Shown piece by piece: positions 16,787 to 25,179 of a stretch of DNA of 64,000 bases. Origin of the DNA: Halapricum desulfuricans (lineage in GTDB: Archaea > Halobacteriota > Halobacteria > Halobacteriales > Haloarculaceae); the NCBI RefSeq assembly GCF_017094525.1, contig NZ_CP064788.1, positions 1,721,030 to 1,785,029 on the forward strand. The letters are read 5' to 3'. Numbering within the stretch: position 1 is the first letter of the stretch; every line of letters starts with the position of its first letter. A model generated the notes under the pieces. The model was not told the DNA's origin. It made no database searches and saw nothing but the letters and a program-made list of their open reading frames with translations. The position numbers and the translations under genes were made by a program.

Positions 16787-17035
16787 TGTAGTTTGCTGGC
16801 ACTCCACCCGTGACGGCCGAGTGAGTCCTCAACCTGTGAGTGGTTGCGGATTTTCGCTCGGTAGGGGCGGTGGACATCCAGCACTTGAACATCTGTATAA
16901 TATCTTACATCCTATTCTTTTGTAAATGAGATATTTGGTAGCGGTGGAATATATGGCCCTGTCGGAGTCGGTGAAAGGTGGCGCTGAGTGACGGCGCGTA
17001 TCCACGGCCCGCAGGCAGTGGTATTGCGCCTGTTC
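16787..17035 (-). mobile_element. IS200/IS605-type tnpB relic: left end and first ~32 codons
   Basis: On the minus strand the sequence begins with AGGCGCAATACCACTGCC and CCGTGGATACGCGCCGTCA, closely matching the left end of the complete element at 22248 (AGGCGCAATACCACGGC, GTGGATACGCGCCGTCA). About 150 bases later a start codon at 16884 opens a peptide with AKIRNHSQVEDSLGRHGWSA, the N terminus of the same TnpB family. Homology stops after SKLQ near 16787, and the rest of the gene is gone. It is a decayed insertion of the same family, in opposite orientation to the intact one. Confidence 0.8.
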
Positions 17036-17042
17036 AGCCCAT

Positions 17043-17119
17043 AATGACCGTTGTACCGATTTACCGGTTCGATGACGCAGTCGTGCGGTCGATCCGGAAG
17101 GGACGTACAACGGTCACTA
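17043..17119. repeat. Nested palindromic element P1, copy B
   Basis: The outer arms AATGACCGTTGTAC and GTACAACGGTCACT match copy A closely, and the right half (TCGTGCGGTCGATCCGGAAG) is identical to it. The inner palindrome is decayed on its left side (GGTTCGATGACGCAG), so it would fold less well. It lies directly behind the tnpB relic and upstream of the rpl10e promoter. Confidence 0.88.
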
Positions 17120-17203
17120 CGTCCGTGTGATAGTGGATCATACCGTCGTCGGCGTTCGAAGCCCTTATCCCGACGCTGGGCCACGTATCCGCCAAGAGTA
17201 CTT

Positions 17204-17734
17204 ATGTCGGACAAACCAGCCTCGATGTACCGGGACATCGACAAGCCCGCCTATACGCGACGCGAGTACATCACGGGCATCCCCGGCTCGAAGATCGCAC
17301 AGCACCAGATGGGCGACAAGAACACCGAACCGGAAGACTACCCCGTCCAGATCAGCCTCGTCGTCGAAGAGGAAGTCCAGCTGCGCCACGGCGCGCTCGA
17401 GGCCGCTCGCCTGTCGGCCAACCGCCATCTCATCAAGGAACTCGGCGAAAACAACTACAAGATGATCCTCCGGAAGTTCCCCCACCAGGTCATCCGCGAA
17501 AACAAGCAGGCGACCGGGGCCGGGGCTGACCGTGTCTCCGACGGGATGCGTCAGGCTTTCGGGAAGATCGTCGGTACCGCCGCCCGGATCCAGAAGGGCG
17601 AGCGCCTGTTCACGGCCTACTGTGACGTCGAGCAGGCCGACGCCGTCAAGGAAGCCTACCGCCGTGCCTACAACAAGATCACCCCGCCGTGTCGCATCAA
17701 GGTCGAACGGGGCGAAGAGCTGCTGATCGCTTGA
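17204..17734 (+). CDS. rpl10e: 50S ribosomal protein L10e (uL16)
   Basis: This 176-residue protein is the archaeal L10e/uL16, a core large-subunit protein near the tRNA sites. The start [20 protein letters not shown] and the length are normal for haloarchaea. [15 protein letters not shown] and [18 protein letters not shown] are conserved blocks. The TGA stop sits inside TTGACC, which is also the end of a transposon relic on the other strand. The relic therefore inserted exactly at the stop without changing the protein end. A TATA-like element about 35 bases upstream gives it its own promoter. Confidence 0.96.
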   Translation: MSDKPASMYRDIDKPAYTRREYITGIPGSKIAQHQMGDKNTEPEDYPVQISLVVEEEVQLRHGALEAARLSANRHLIKELGENNYKMILRKFPHQVIRENKQATGAGADRVSDGMRQAFGKIVGTAARIQKGERLFTAYCDVEQADAVKEAYRRAYNKITPPCRIKVERGEELLIA

Positions 17735-17895
17735 CCTCCTCCACACGACTGAAGTCGTGGGCTTTCGTCTCGTTACCGCTGTAACCGGTGTGGGTCGGCA
17801 CGACGCCGTGCCGAAATGCCTGCGGCAACGTACGACGATCACCAGTAGTAGCACTTCCAGCGCTGTGCAATCGTGCACAGGTAGCCCGCAGGTCG
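17731..17895 (-). mobile_element. Non-autonomous relic with a TnpB-type right end, joined to the rpl10e stop
   Basis: Read on the minus strand this roughly 165-base stretch contains perfect stem-loops CTGTGCA/TGCACAG (17863-17880), CGGCACG/CGTGCCG (17796-17813), GTTAC/GTAAC (17772-17785) and CACGACT/AGTCGTG (17744-17759). It then ends in GGAGGAGGTCAA. That end is identical to the right end of the complete tnpB element at 23800-23811. No transposase remains. In the complete element this end is where the guide of a TnpB reRNA begins. Here the following bases lie in the rpl10e coding end (GCGATCAGCAGCTCTTCGCC on the minus strand). Confidence 0.7.
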
Positions 17896-17930
17896 AAGCG
17901 CATATGTGATCTGTCGCTGCCAGATACCGT

Positions 17931-19466
17931 ATGGCCACTGTCGTCGACTGGCGGGTGAGCGTCGGGCTGGTCGGGAGCGTCTTCAAGTACCTCTCGATCC
18001 CGCTCGTGCTCCCGCTGGCTGTCGCCTTACTGTACGGGGACGACCCATGGCCGTTTCTGGCGACGATCGCGGTCGCGCTCGCGCTCGGGAGCGCGCTCGA
18101 ACGACTCCGCGGTGACCGCGAACTGGGCCATCGAGAGGCGTTTCTGCTCGTCAGTCTCACCTGGCTGGCCGTTCCCGTGCTCGGAACCATGCCGTACCTG
18201 ATCGCCCGCGTCGGGACTGTCGCTCATCCCGTCAACGCGCTGTTCGAGTCGATGTCGGGATTCACGACGACCGGTGCGACGCTTCTCGGAGACATCTCGG
18301 TCGAGAAACACGGCCACGCGATGCTGCTGTGGCGACAGCTCACCCAGTGGCTCGGCGGCATGGGGATCCTGGTGTTGATGGTCGCGATCCTGCCCGAACT
18401 GTCGGTCGGCGGCGCGCGACTGATCAGCGAGGAATCGCCGGGCGTCAGCGTCGACAAACTTCGACCGAAGATCCAGGAGACGGCCCGGATCCTCTGGCTG
18501 ATCTACATCGGGTTCACGGTCGCGGCGACCGTCGTCTACTACGGTCTGCACCACCTCGGGCTGGCGGACAACATGGGGCTGTACAACGCCGTCGCCCACG
18601 CGCTGACGACGCTGCCGACCGGCGGGTTCTCCCCCGAGGCGCGGAGCATCGAGGCGTTCTCGCCGGCCGTCCAGTGGGCCGTGATCGCCTTCATGATCGT
18701 CGCCGGGACGAACTTCGCGCTGTTCTGGTACGCGCTGATCGGCCGACCCGAGAAACTGTTCCGAAACTCCGAGTTCCGGAGCTACCTCGGGACGATGGTC
18801 GCCGTCAGCGCTCTCGTCGCCGGACTGCTGTTCTCCGGGCTCGGGCTCGCGACCGCGCCCGAGGCGGTCGGACCGATCCCCGGCCACCTCGAAACCGCGG
18901 TCCGGCAGGGGGTCTTTCAGGTCGTCGCGATCGTCACGACGACCGGCTACGCGAGCATGGATTTCAATACCTGGGACTCGACCGCGCAGGTAGTGCTCCT
19001 GTTTGCGATGTTTCTCGGCGGCTCGGCGGGATCCGCCGCCGGTTCGATCAAGATCATCCGCTGGTACGCCGTCGAGCGCTCGATCCTGCGGGAGCTGTTC
19101 ACGACGGTCCATCCCGAAGCGGTACGGCCCGTCCGAACCGCCAGCGGCGTCATCGACGAACAGACGCTCCGGGGCGTCATCACGTTCATCCTCGTGTTCA
19201 TCGGGATCTTTGCGATCTCGACGGTTCTGCTCCTTATCGAAGGGGCGACCAACCCCGAGATCGGCGGCCTCTCGACGCTGGAGGCGATGAGCGCCACGAT
19301 CGCGACGCTGGGCAACGTCGGTCCGGGATTCGGAATCGTCGGGCCCATGGACAGCTACCTCGACTTCTCGACGCCGGCCAAACTCTACATGATCGGCCTG
19401 ATGTGGATCGGGCGTCTCGAGGTCCTCTCCGTGCTGGTCGTCTTCACGCCAAACTACTGGCGATAG
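17931..19466 (+). CDS. trkH: TrkH family potassium uptake protein
   Basis: This 511-residue K+ translocation subunit has the four pore-loop selectivity motifs expected of TrkH/KtrB: FTTTGATL (near residue 107), TLPTGGFS (near 226), TTTGYASM (near 341) and ATLGNVGPG (near 463). Eight or more membrane segments are visible. It sits in the cytoplasmic membrane and normally works with a TrkA-type NAD-binding regulator, which is not encoded next to it. Potassium uptake is central to a salt-in halophile. The transposon relic directly upstream may have replaced or altered its original promoter region. Confidence 0.93.
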   Translation: MATVVDWRVSVGLVGSVFKYLSIPLVLPLAVALLYGDDPWPFLATIAVALALGSALERLRGDRELGHREAFLLVSLTWLAVPVLGTMPYLIARVGTVAHPVNALFESMSGFTTTGATLLGDISVEKHGHAMLLWRQLTQWLGGMGILVLMVAILPELSVGGARLISEESPGVSVDKLRPKIQETARILWLIYIGFTVAATVVYYGLHHLGLADNMGLYNAVAHALTTLPTGGFSPEARSIEAFSPAVQWAVIAFMIVAGTNFALFWYALIGRPEKLFRNSEFRSYLGTMVAVSALVAGLLFSGLGLATAPEAVGPIPGHLETAVRQGVFQVVAIVTTTGYASMDFNTWDSTAQVVLLFAMFLGGSAGSAAGSIKIIRWYAVERSILRELFTTVHPEAVRPVRTASGVIDEQTLRGVITFILVFIGIFAISTVLLLIEGATNPEIGGLSTLEAMSATIATLGNVGPGFGIVGPMDSYLDFSTPAKLYMIGLMWIGRLEVLSVLVVFTPNYWR

Positions 19467-19499
19467 GGGAGACAGCCGTCGGGCGAGAAAACGATCCGA

Positions 19500-21002
19500 C
19501 TACAGTTCGTAGAGGTCGCCGTACTTCTCGGTCACGTACTCGAGGAAGTAGTCGGCGGTGTAGGACTCGCCGGTCGCGACCTCAACGAGGTCGTCGGTCG
19601 TGTATCGCGCGCCGTGGTGGTGGACGTTCTCGCGGAGCCACGTCTGGAGGTCTTCGAACTCGCCGGCGCGGATCGACCCGTCCAGGTCGCCGAGGTCGTC
19701 CTCGGCGGCCGCGTAGAGCTGAGCCGCCATGACGCTGCCCAGCGTGTACGTCGGGAAGTACCCGAAGTTGCCGTGGCTCCAGTGGATGTCCTGCAGCGCC
19801 CCCTCGGCGTCGTTTTCCGGCCGGAGCCCGAGGTACTGCTCGTATTTGTCGTTCCAGACCTCGGGCACGTCTTCGACATCCAGATCGCCGTTGATCAGAT
19901 CGCGCTCGATCTCGAAGCGGACGACGATGTGCATGTGGTAGGTGAGCTCGTCCGCGTCGACCCGGATGAGGTTGTCGTCGTAGACGCGATTTGCGGCCCG
20001 GTAGAACGTCTCCCCGTCGATGTCCTCGACGCCCTCGAAGGCCTCGCGGACGTCGTCGGCGACCGACTCCCAGAACGGACGACTGCGGCCGACGTGGTTC
20101 TCCCAGAGGCGCGACTGGGACTCGTGGACGCTGAGGTTCCGCGACGACCCCAGCGGCGTTCCGTACTCCTCCTGCGGGAGGCCCAGATTGTAGAAGGCGT
20201 GACCGAACTCGTGGACCGTCGCCGTGAGCGCGCTCAGCGGATCGTCCTCGAGAAACCGCGTGGTGACCCGGCAATCGAACTGGTTACCGGACGTGAACGG
20301 GTGGCTTGAAGTGTCCAGTCGCCCGCGATCCCAGTCGTAGCCGATCCGGGTGAGTATCTCCCGGGAAAGGTCTTCCTGTGCCTGTTCGGAGTAGGTCCCG
20401 TCTGCGAAGGGGTCGGGCTGAGTGACGTCGCTGTCGCCGACGGCCTCGATCAGCGGGACTAACTCGTCGCGGAGCCGTTCGAGCACCTGTTCGGCCGTCT
20501 CCAGGCCCAGATAGGGTTCGTAGTCCTCGAAGAGGACGGCGTAGGGATCGCGGTCGGGATCGATCGCGGCGGCGTACTCGCGGCGCAGTTCGACCAGCTC
20601 TTCCAGCACAGGCGCGAACTGCGAGAAGTCGGCGTCGGCCTTCGCGGACTCCCAGACTTCGAGCGCCTCGGAGGACTTCGCGCTGATCTGCTCGATCAGC
20701 GCCTGTGGAACCGCCGCGGCGCGCTCGTGTTCGCGGCGGATCTCGCGGACGACGGCCCGCTGTTCGTCGTTCAACTCGGAGCGGTCGAGGGTCTCGAGCG
20801 CGTCGGCGATCCCGTCGTCGGTCAGCAGTTCGTGTTTGAGTCCGGACAGCGTCGAGAGCTGTCGGCTCCGGGCCGGCGCGCCGCCGTCCGGCATCGTCAC
20901 CTGCTGGTCCCACGAGAGGACGCCGACTGCCGACTCGACATTGCTGACGCGGCGGTACGCTTCGAGAAGGTCGTCGTATGCCTGTGGTGCTTCCGCTGAC
21001 AT
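19500..21002 (-). CDS. M32 family metallocarboxypeptidase
   Basis: This 500-residue member of peptidase family M32 has the zinc motif H264-EFGH-268 within TATVHEFGHAFYNLG and the conserved LSVHESQSRLWENHVGRS that provides the third metal ligand. It removes C-terminal residues from peptides in the cytoplasm. Length and start (MSAEAPQAYDDLLEAYRRVS) match the family. It converges with trkH and is monocistronic. No signal peptide is seen. Confidence 0.93.
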   Translation of the reverse strand: MSAEAPQAYDDLLEAYRRVSNVESAVGVLSWDQQVTMPDGGAPARSRQLSTLSGLKHELLTDDGIADALETLDRSELNDEQRAVVREIRREHERAAAVPQALIEQISAKSSEALEVWESAKADADFSQFAPVLEELVELRREYAAAIDPDRDPYAVLFEDYEPYLGLETAEQVLERLRDELVPLIEAVGDSDVTQPDPFADGTYSEQAQEDLSREILTRIGYDWDRGRLDTSSHPFTSGNQFDCRVTTRFLEDDPLSALTATVHEFGHAFYNLGLPQEEYGTPLGSSRNLSVHESQSRLWENHVGRSRPFWESVADDVREAFEGVEDIDGETFYRAANRVYDDNLIRVDADELTYHMHIVVRFEIERDLINGDLDVEDVPEVWNDKYEQYLGLRPENDAEGALQDIHWSHGNFGYFPTYTLGSVMAAQLYAAAEDDLGDLDGSIRAGEFEDLQTWLRENVHHHGARYTTDDLVEVATGESYTADYFLEYVTEKYGDLYEL

Positions 21003-21067
21003 GGCCGGGCATACGGCCGCGGCAATAAAGTACCCCTGGTCATAAGGCCCGCGCGTCGGGCGATTGA

Positions 21068-22219
21068 TCAGTCGCCGCTCGCCGCGCAGTTGTTCGGGCC
21101 GAGTTCCAGCTCAGTCGCCGCCGCCTCGTCTTCGGGTTCGTCGCGCCCGGCGTTGATGTCGATTATCTGCTCGTAGTTCGGCGGTTTCTCCGGTAGCGAG
21201 GCGGTGAGCCGGGCGACGAACGTCTCGCGGTCGACGGCCAGCAGGTCCAGTTCCGTCCGGACCTCGCCGATCGTCGAAGCGACTGGCTCGCCGGGCGTCA
21301 CGTCGGTCGTACCGTCGGCGTCGACAGCGAAGTGGCCGGGCAGGACGGTGACAGAGTCCGGTTCCGCGAGCAGCGTCCGGTGTAGCGAGTCGTACAGTCG
21401 CTGTGCACCCGTGTCGGCCGCGCCGTCGCCGAACTGGAGCTCCGTCCGGCCGACAGAGTCAACGAACAGCGTATCACCGGTCAACACGGCCTCGTCATCG
21501 AGCAGGTAACTCACGATCTCGGAGGTGTGGCCGGGCGAGGGAACGGCCTTGAGATCGTGGTCGCCGACGGTGACGACCTCGTTGCGCGCCAGCGGTTCGT
21601 ACTCGTAGTCGACCCCACGGTCGGCCGCGTCGGCCCCGAGATAGTAGGTCGCGCCGACGTACTCGGCCAGTTCCCGGCCGCCGGAAACGTGGTCGGCGTG
21701 AACGTGCGTGTCGAAGACGTGCTCGATCGAGTAGCCCCGCTCCGAGGCGGCCGAGGCGAACCGATCGACGTGCCGGGTCGGATCGACGACGGCGGCGATC
21801 TCTGCAGCCGGGTCAGCGATCAGATAGCCGAGACAGCCTTTCGCCCGTCGCTGGAACTGCAACACTTCGAGATCACCGCTCGTCGGGATCTCGACGACGT
21901 CGTAGACCTCGCTCCAGCCTTCCATCCCGTCTTCGACGACGGTGACGTCCTCGAAACCGCTATCCTCGAGATGGGTCGCCAGATCGTGCGAAGCGATTCC
22001 TTTCGCGCAGATCGTCACGACCGAGTCGTCGCTTGACAGTCCCGTCGCCTCGCGAAACTCCTCGACGGCGAACTCGAAGTCGGGCTTGTAGGTGTACTGG
22101 ATCGCACCCTGGATATGCCAGGCCTCGAAACTCCCTTCGGGTCGCGTATCCAGCAGCGAGAACGATTCGCCGGCGTCGATCCAGTCGCGCAACTGATTCG
22201 CAGTGATCGTTTCGACCAT
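21068..22219 (-). CDS. Rhodanese-MBL fold fusion hydrolase (persulfide dioxygenase-like)
   Basis: This 383-residue protein has an N-terminal rhodanese domain (about residues 1-105) with a candidate active-site Cys in VVTICAKGIASHD. A metallo-beta-lactamase domain follows, with the metal motif DTHVHADHVSGG near residue 175, then PSPGHTSEIVSY and LTGDTLFVDSVGR. This combination resembles sulfur-handling proteins of the ETHE1/CstB type that oxidise persulfides and transfer sulfane sulfur. The start MVETITANQLRDWIDAGE begins the rhodanese domain; a longer start would run into the neighbouring transposon. The sulfur role is inferred. Confidence 0.8.
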   Translation of the reverse strand: MVETITANQLRDWIDAGESFSLLDTRPEGSFEAWHIQGAIQYTYKPDFEFAVEEFREATGLSSDDSVVTICAKGIASHDLATHLEDSGFEDVTVVEDGMEGWSEVYDVVEIPTSGDLEVLQFQRRAKGCLGYLIADPAAEIAAVVDPTRHVDRFASAASERGYSIEHVFDTHVHADHVSGGRELAEYVGATYYLGADAADRGVDYEYEPLARNEVVTVGDHDLKAVPSPGHTSEIVSYLLDDEAVLTGDTLFVDSVGRTELQFGDGAADTGAQRLYDSLHRTLLAEPDSVTVLPGHFAVDADGTTDVTPGEPVASTIGEVRTELDLLAVDRETFVARLTASLPEKPPNYEQIIDINAGRDEPEDEAAATELELGPNNCAASGD

Positions 22220-22247
22220 GTCGACGCTGTACGTGCTCTGTAAAGTT

Positions 22248-23811
22248 ATATGCTGAGGCGCAATACCACGGCTTTCAGGCTGTGGATACGCGCCGTCATC
22301 CGGCAAAGATTCCACAGACTATAGCACGACTGGATATTCCATAGAAGATAAGTAGCGACGTTTCATAAGATAGTAGTACAGGGATGCCGACCACACGCCG
22401 CACCCACGTCTGCCGCATCCAGAACCACTCGCAGGTTCGGGAATCGCTGGACAGGCATGGGTGGTCGGCGTCCAAGCTCTGGAACGTCGCCCTCTACCAC
22501 GCCCGCCAGACGTGGGACGAAACCGGCGAAATCCCCGACGAGTCCGAACTGAAAGCCGTGGTGAAGGAACACGACAAATACCGAGGACTGCACAGTCAGT
22601 CCAGTCAGAAAGTTCTCGAAGAGCTTTCTGAGGCCTTCACCTCGTGGTTCAACAGCGACGACAGTCGGGACAATCCGCCGGGCTACCGCAAACAGAACTA
22701 CTACGACGACCAAGGTCGCCGTGTCCACGAGGAACACCCCCGCTCGACGGTCACGTGGAAAGCCAACGGCTTCCGCCACGACACGAAACACAACCGATTC
22801 CGGCTCTCAAAGGGTAAACTCCACAAACCGTCACCGCGTGCCCGCGACTATATCCTCGTTGAGTACGACGCCCCACCCGAAGTCGAATTGGAGAACGTTC
22901 AGCAAGTCCGTGCCGTCTGGAACAGTCACAAGGAACGATGGGAACTTCACGTCGTCTGCAAGCACGAGATTGAGGCAGAGGCACCAGGCGAGAAGGCAGC
23001 GGGTGTTGACCTCGGAATCTGCAATCCTGCCGCCGTTGCATTCCCCGACGACGCTCTGTTGTATCCGGGCAACACGCTCCGCGAGGACAAGCACTACTTC
23101 CAGCAAGAAGAGTACCAGACAGCAGGGCCGCACGGTCCCAGCCAAAAAGCAGAGTGGGCACGTGAAAAACTGTCGCGTCGCAAAGACCACTTCCTACACG
23201 CCCTCTCGAAAGACATCGTTGAGCGGTGTGTTTCTCACGATGTTGGCACGCTTGTCGTCGGCGACCCCAGTGGTGTTGATGAAGACGACTGGGGTAGACA
23301 CGGCAACAAACGCTTGGATAATTGGGCGTACAAGCGGTTGATGAACCTCATTGACTACAAAGCCCGTGAACGTGGCATCGAGGTGGAGATGCCCGACGAG
23401 CGCGGTACATCATCGTCGTGTAGTGTGTGCGGGCACGAAGACGGGGACAACCGTGTCGAACGTGGGTTGTGGAAGTGCGACCGCTGTGGGGTTGTCGCTC
23501 ACGGCGACGTGAACGGAGCCGATAACATCAGGCAGAAAACGCTAAGCGTGACTCCCCCACTTGGGGATAGCGATAACGGCTGTTTGGCCCAGCCTCGCGT
23601 CATTCAGTTCAGCCGGACTCACGGATTCCAGCCGCGAGCAACCGCCGAGTGACGTGTAAACCCTAATATCCCAACGCTGAGCAAATCGGAGATTTGCGAT
23701 GTACGCGAATCTTCGATTCGCTTGACTCGGGATTCCCCCGCGTCGTCGGGCTACGCCCGACTGCCTGGGAGAGCGACGCTCTCCCTCTGTTCACGCAGGG
23801 GAGGAGGTCAA
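22248..23811 (+). mobile_element. Complete solo-tnpB element (IS200/IS605 superfamily, IS1341-like)
   Basis: The left end is marked by GGCGCAATACCACGGC followed by a hairpin (CCACGGC/GCTGTGG) and ATACGCGCCGTCA, the same as in the relic at 17035. The right end closes with GGAGGAGGTCAA at 23800-23811, the same as in the relic at 17731. Between them lies a single tnpB gene. There is no TnpA (Y1 transposase), so the element is of the solo-tnpB kind and could move only with help in trans. Exact ends are inferred from what the copies share. Confidence 0.8.
22384..23652 (+). CDS. tnpB: RNA-guided endonuclease TnpB family protein
   Basis: This 422-residue protein has the N-terminal helix-turn-helix-like part (RIQNHSQVRESLDRHGWSAS) and a RuvC nuclease with D209 in GVDLGICNPAAV. 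The zinc ribbon is C346-x2-C349...C365-x2-C368, and D375 lies in HGDVNGADNI. TnpB proteins cut DNA under guidance of an RNA made from the element's right end. The position where the second catalytic residue (Glu) normally stands reads VVGDPSG, with Gly293-Asp294 and no Glu. A nearby Glu, such as E339 in MPDERGTSSS, might substitute. The reading frame is intact. Confidence 0.9.
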   Translation: MPTTRRTHVCRIQNHSQVRESLDRHGWSASKLWNVALYHARQTWDETGEIPDESELKAVVKEHDKYRGLHSQSSQKVLEELSEAFTSWFNSDDSRDNPPGYRKQNYYDDQGRRVHEEHPRSTVTWKANGFRHDTKHNRFRLSKGKLHKPSPRARDYILVEYDAPPEVELENVQQVRAVWNSHKERWELHVVCKHEIEAEAPGEKAAGVDLGICNPAAVAFPDDALLYPGNTLREDKHYFQQEEYQTAGPHGPSQKAEWAREKLSRRKDHFLHALSKDIVERCVSHDVGTLVVGDPSGVDEDDWGRHGNKRLDNWAYKRLMNLIDYKARERGIEVEMPDERGTSSSCSVCGHEDGDNRVERGLWKCDRCGVVAHGDVNGADNIRQKTLSVTPPLGDSDNGCLAQPRVIQFSRTHGFQPRATAE

Positions 23812-23831
23812 AACGCCTGTAAGGGGCACGT
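23653..23831 (+). ncRNA. Candidate reRNA (omega RNA) region at the tnpB 3' end
   Basis: Downstream of tnpB are four perfect stem-loops with seven-base stems and three-base loops: 23681-23697, 23705-23721, 23745-23761 and 23768-23784. The last two are enclosed by CCCCCGCG (23735) pairing with CGCAGGGG (23794). The region ends in GGAGGAGGTCAA at 23811, and the following bases AACGCCTGTAAGGGGCACGT would be the guide. TnpB guide RNAs are known to come from this place in such elements. Transcription here is inferred from position and structure only. Confidence 0.6.
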
Positions 23832-23929
23832 CTTGACGGGACGAGATCGCGAGTGTCCGTCAATCGGCAGCGGTCATCGTCACCCGTCTACTCCGGACCG
23901 TGTATGCCGGGCGATCGTTCCGGCGATCG

Positions 23930-24343
23930 CTACTTGTCGGGATCGAAGTCAAGCGCCGCCGAGTTGATACAGTAGCGCTTGCCCGTCGGATCGGGGCCGT
24001 CGTCGAAGACGTGACCGAGGTGGCCGCCGCAGTTCGCACACGTGACTTCCGTCCGTTCCATCCCGTGACGGGTGTCGAGTTCGGTTTCGACGTTGCCCTC
24101 CCCGACGACGTCGTAGAAACTCGGCCAGCCGGACCCGGAATCGAACTTGGTGTCAGCGTCGAAAAGCGCCGCCCCACACCCGGCGCATCTGAACACGCCG
24201 TCGTCGTCGACGTCGAGCAGTTCGCCGCTGAACTTCGGTTCCGTGCCGCGCTCGCGCAAGATGTGATACTCTTCCTCGGTCAGCATCTCGCGCCACTCCT
24301 CGTCGGTACCCGGCAGGTCGTCGATCGAATCGGAGTCAGACAT
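23930..24343 (-). CDS. msrB: Peptide-methionine (R)-S-oxide reductase MsrB
   Basis: This 137-residue enzyme reduces the R form of methionine sulfoxide in proteins. The two zinc-binding pairs are CAGCG and CANCG. The family core [14 protein letters not shown] is present, and the catalytic Cys is in [13 protein letters not shown]. The start [19 protein letters not shown] is preferred because upstream in-frame codons do not look like MsrB. It is monocistronic and cytoplasmic, with no fused MsrA. Confidence 0.94.
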   Translation of the reverse strand: MSDSDSIDDLPGTDEEWREMLTEEEYHILRERGTEPKFSGELLDVDDDGVFRCAGCGAALFDADTKFDSGSGWPSFYDVVGEGNVETELDTRHGMERTEVTCANCGGHLGHVFDDGPDPTGKRYCINSAALDFDPDK

Positions 24344-24498
24344 GCCCGCTCGTAGGTTCCCGAGACGTATATGTCCCCTGACATCGGCAGTCTCCGTCGA
24401 CACCGCCTCGAACGGACGGTCGAGGAATACGGCGATCGCTCGGCGGTCTAATGTTCCGCCGACACAGTGTATAAACCGGTGGGGGCCGTTGTGCTGAT

Positions 24499-25179
24499 AT
24501 GCCTCTGAAAGGGTCGGGACCGGCCCGGATGCGCGAGATCGACCGTTATGACGGCGGCGTCGGCTGGATGGCTCATCCCGACGAGCGGATGCAACGCGCC
24601 AGCCACGCCGTCGTCAGCGAGTCGGGTGGCGTCTGGGTGCTCGACCCGGTCGACGCCGACGGTCTCGACGACCTCCTGGCGGAGCACGGCGAGGTCGCGG
24701 GCGTCGCCGTCCTGCTGGATCGACACAAGCGTGACGCCGCCGCAGTCGCACGTCGTCACGACGTTTCGGTGTACGTGCCCGAGTGGATGGACGGCGTCGC
24801 CCCGAAGCTCGACGCGCCGGTCGAGCGCGTCCACGCCGACCTCGGGGACTCCGGGTTCGGGGTCCACGAGCTGATTGACACGCCGCTGTGGCAGGAAGCG
24901 GCCCTCTACGGCGAACACGACGGAACGCTGGTCGTTCCCGAGGCGCTCGGGACTGCCGAGTACTTCCTCGCGAGCGGGGAATCACTGGGGGTCCATCCGG
25001 CGTTGCGGCTGAAACCACCCCGGTCGCTCCGGCGGTTCGCGCCCGAGCGCCTGCTCGTCGGTCACGGCGAGGGCGTCCTCACGGACGCGGCGAGCGCGAT
25101 CGGCGAGGCGCTCGACGGCTCACGCCGGCGCGCACCGAAACTGTACGCAGAAACCGTCCGGTCGATGCTGTTCGGATGA
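24499..25179 (+). CDS. MBL-fold-like protein lacking the metal motif
   Basis: This 226-residue haloarchaeal protein has the layout of a metallo-beta-lactamase fold: [20 protein letters not shown], then [18 protein letters not shown] where HxHxDH normally stands, then [12 protein letters not shown] near the end. The expected His ligands of the HxHxDH motif are mostly absent (RHKRDA), so a binuclear metal centre is unlikely. It may be a non-enzymatic relative. It overlaps the next gene by four bases (ATGA), so the two are coupled. No function can be assigned. Confidence 0.6.
   Translation: MPLKGSGPARMREIDRYDGGVGWMAHPDERMQRASHAVVSESGGVWVLDPVDADGLDDLLAEHGEVAGVAVLLDRHKRDAAAVARRHDVSVYVPEWMDGVAPKLDAPVERVHADLGDSGFGVHELIDTPLWQEAALYGEHDGTLVVPEALGTAEYFLASGESLGVHPALRLKPPRSLRRFAPERLLVGHGEGVLTDAASAIGEALDGSRRRAPKLYAETVRSMLFG

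Larger units (their letters stand above)
16737..17203. other. Island right part before rpl10e
   Basis: There is no intact gene in this 467-base stretch. It holds the 5' remnant of a tnpB transposon, a P1 palindrome, and the promoter region of rpl10e, with TATA-like CCTTATCC near 17163-17170, about 35 bases before the rpl10e start. Confidence 0.6.

Noticed and set aside
15604-17110. Short minus-strand frames beginning MYVPSGSTA
   Set aside because: They are translations of the P1 palindromic elements (15743-15822 and 17043-17119) and continue into unrelated sequence.
1973-17119. P1 copies as a CRISPR-like or integron repeat series
   Set aside because: The copies are kilobases apart, nested palindromic and at unrelated positions.
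23681-23784. CRISPR array, suggested by four similar-sized hairpins
   Set aside because: The hairpins have different sequences and no constant repeats or spacers. They belong to the right end of the tnpB element.
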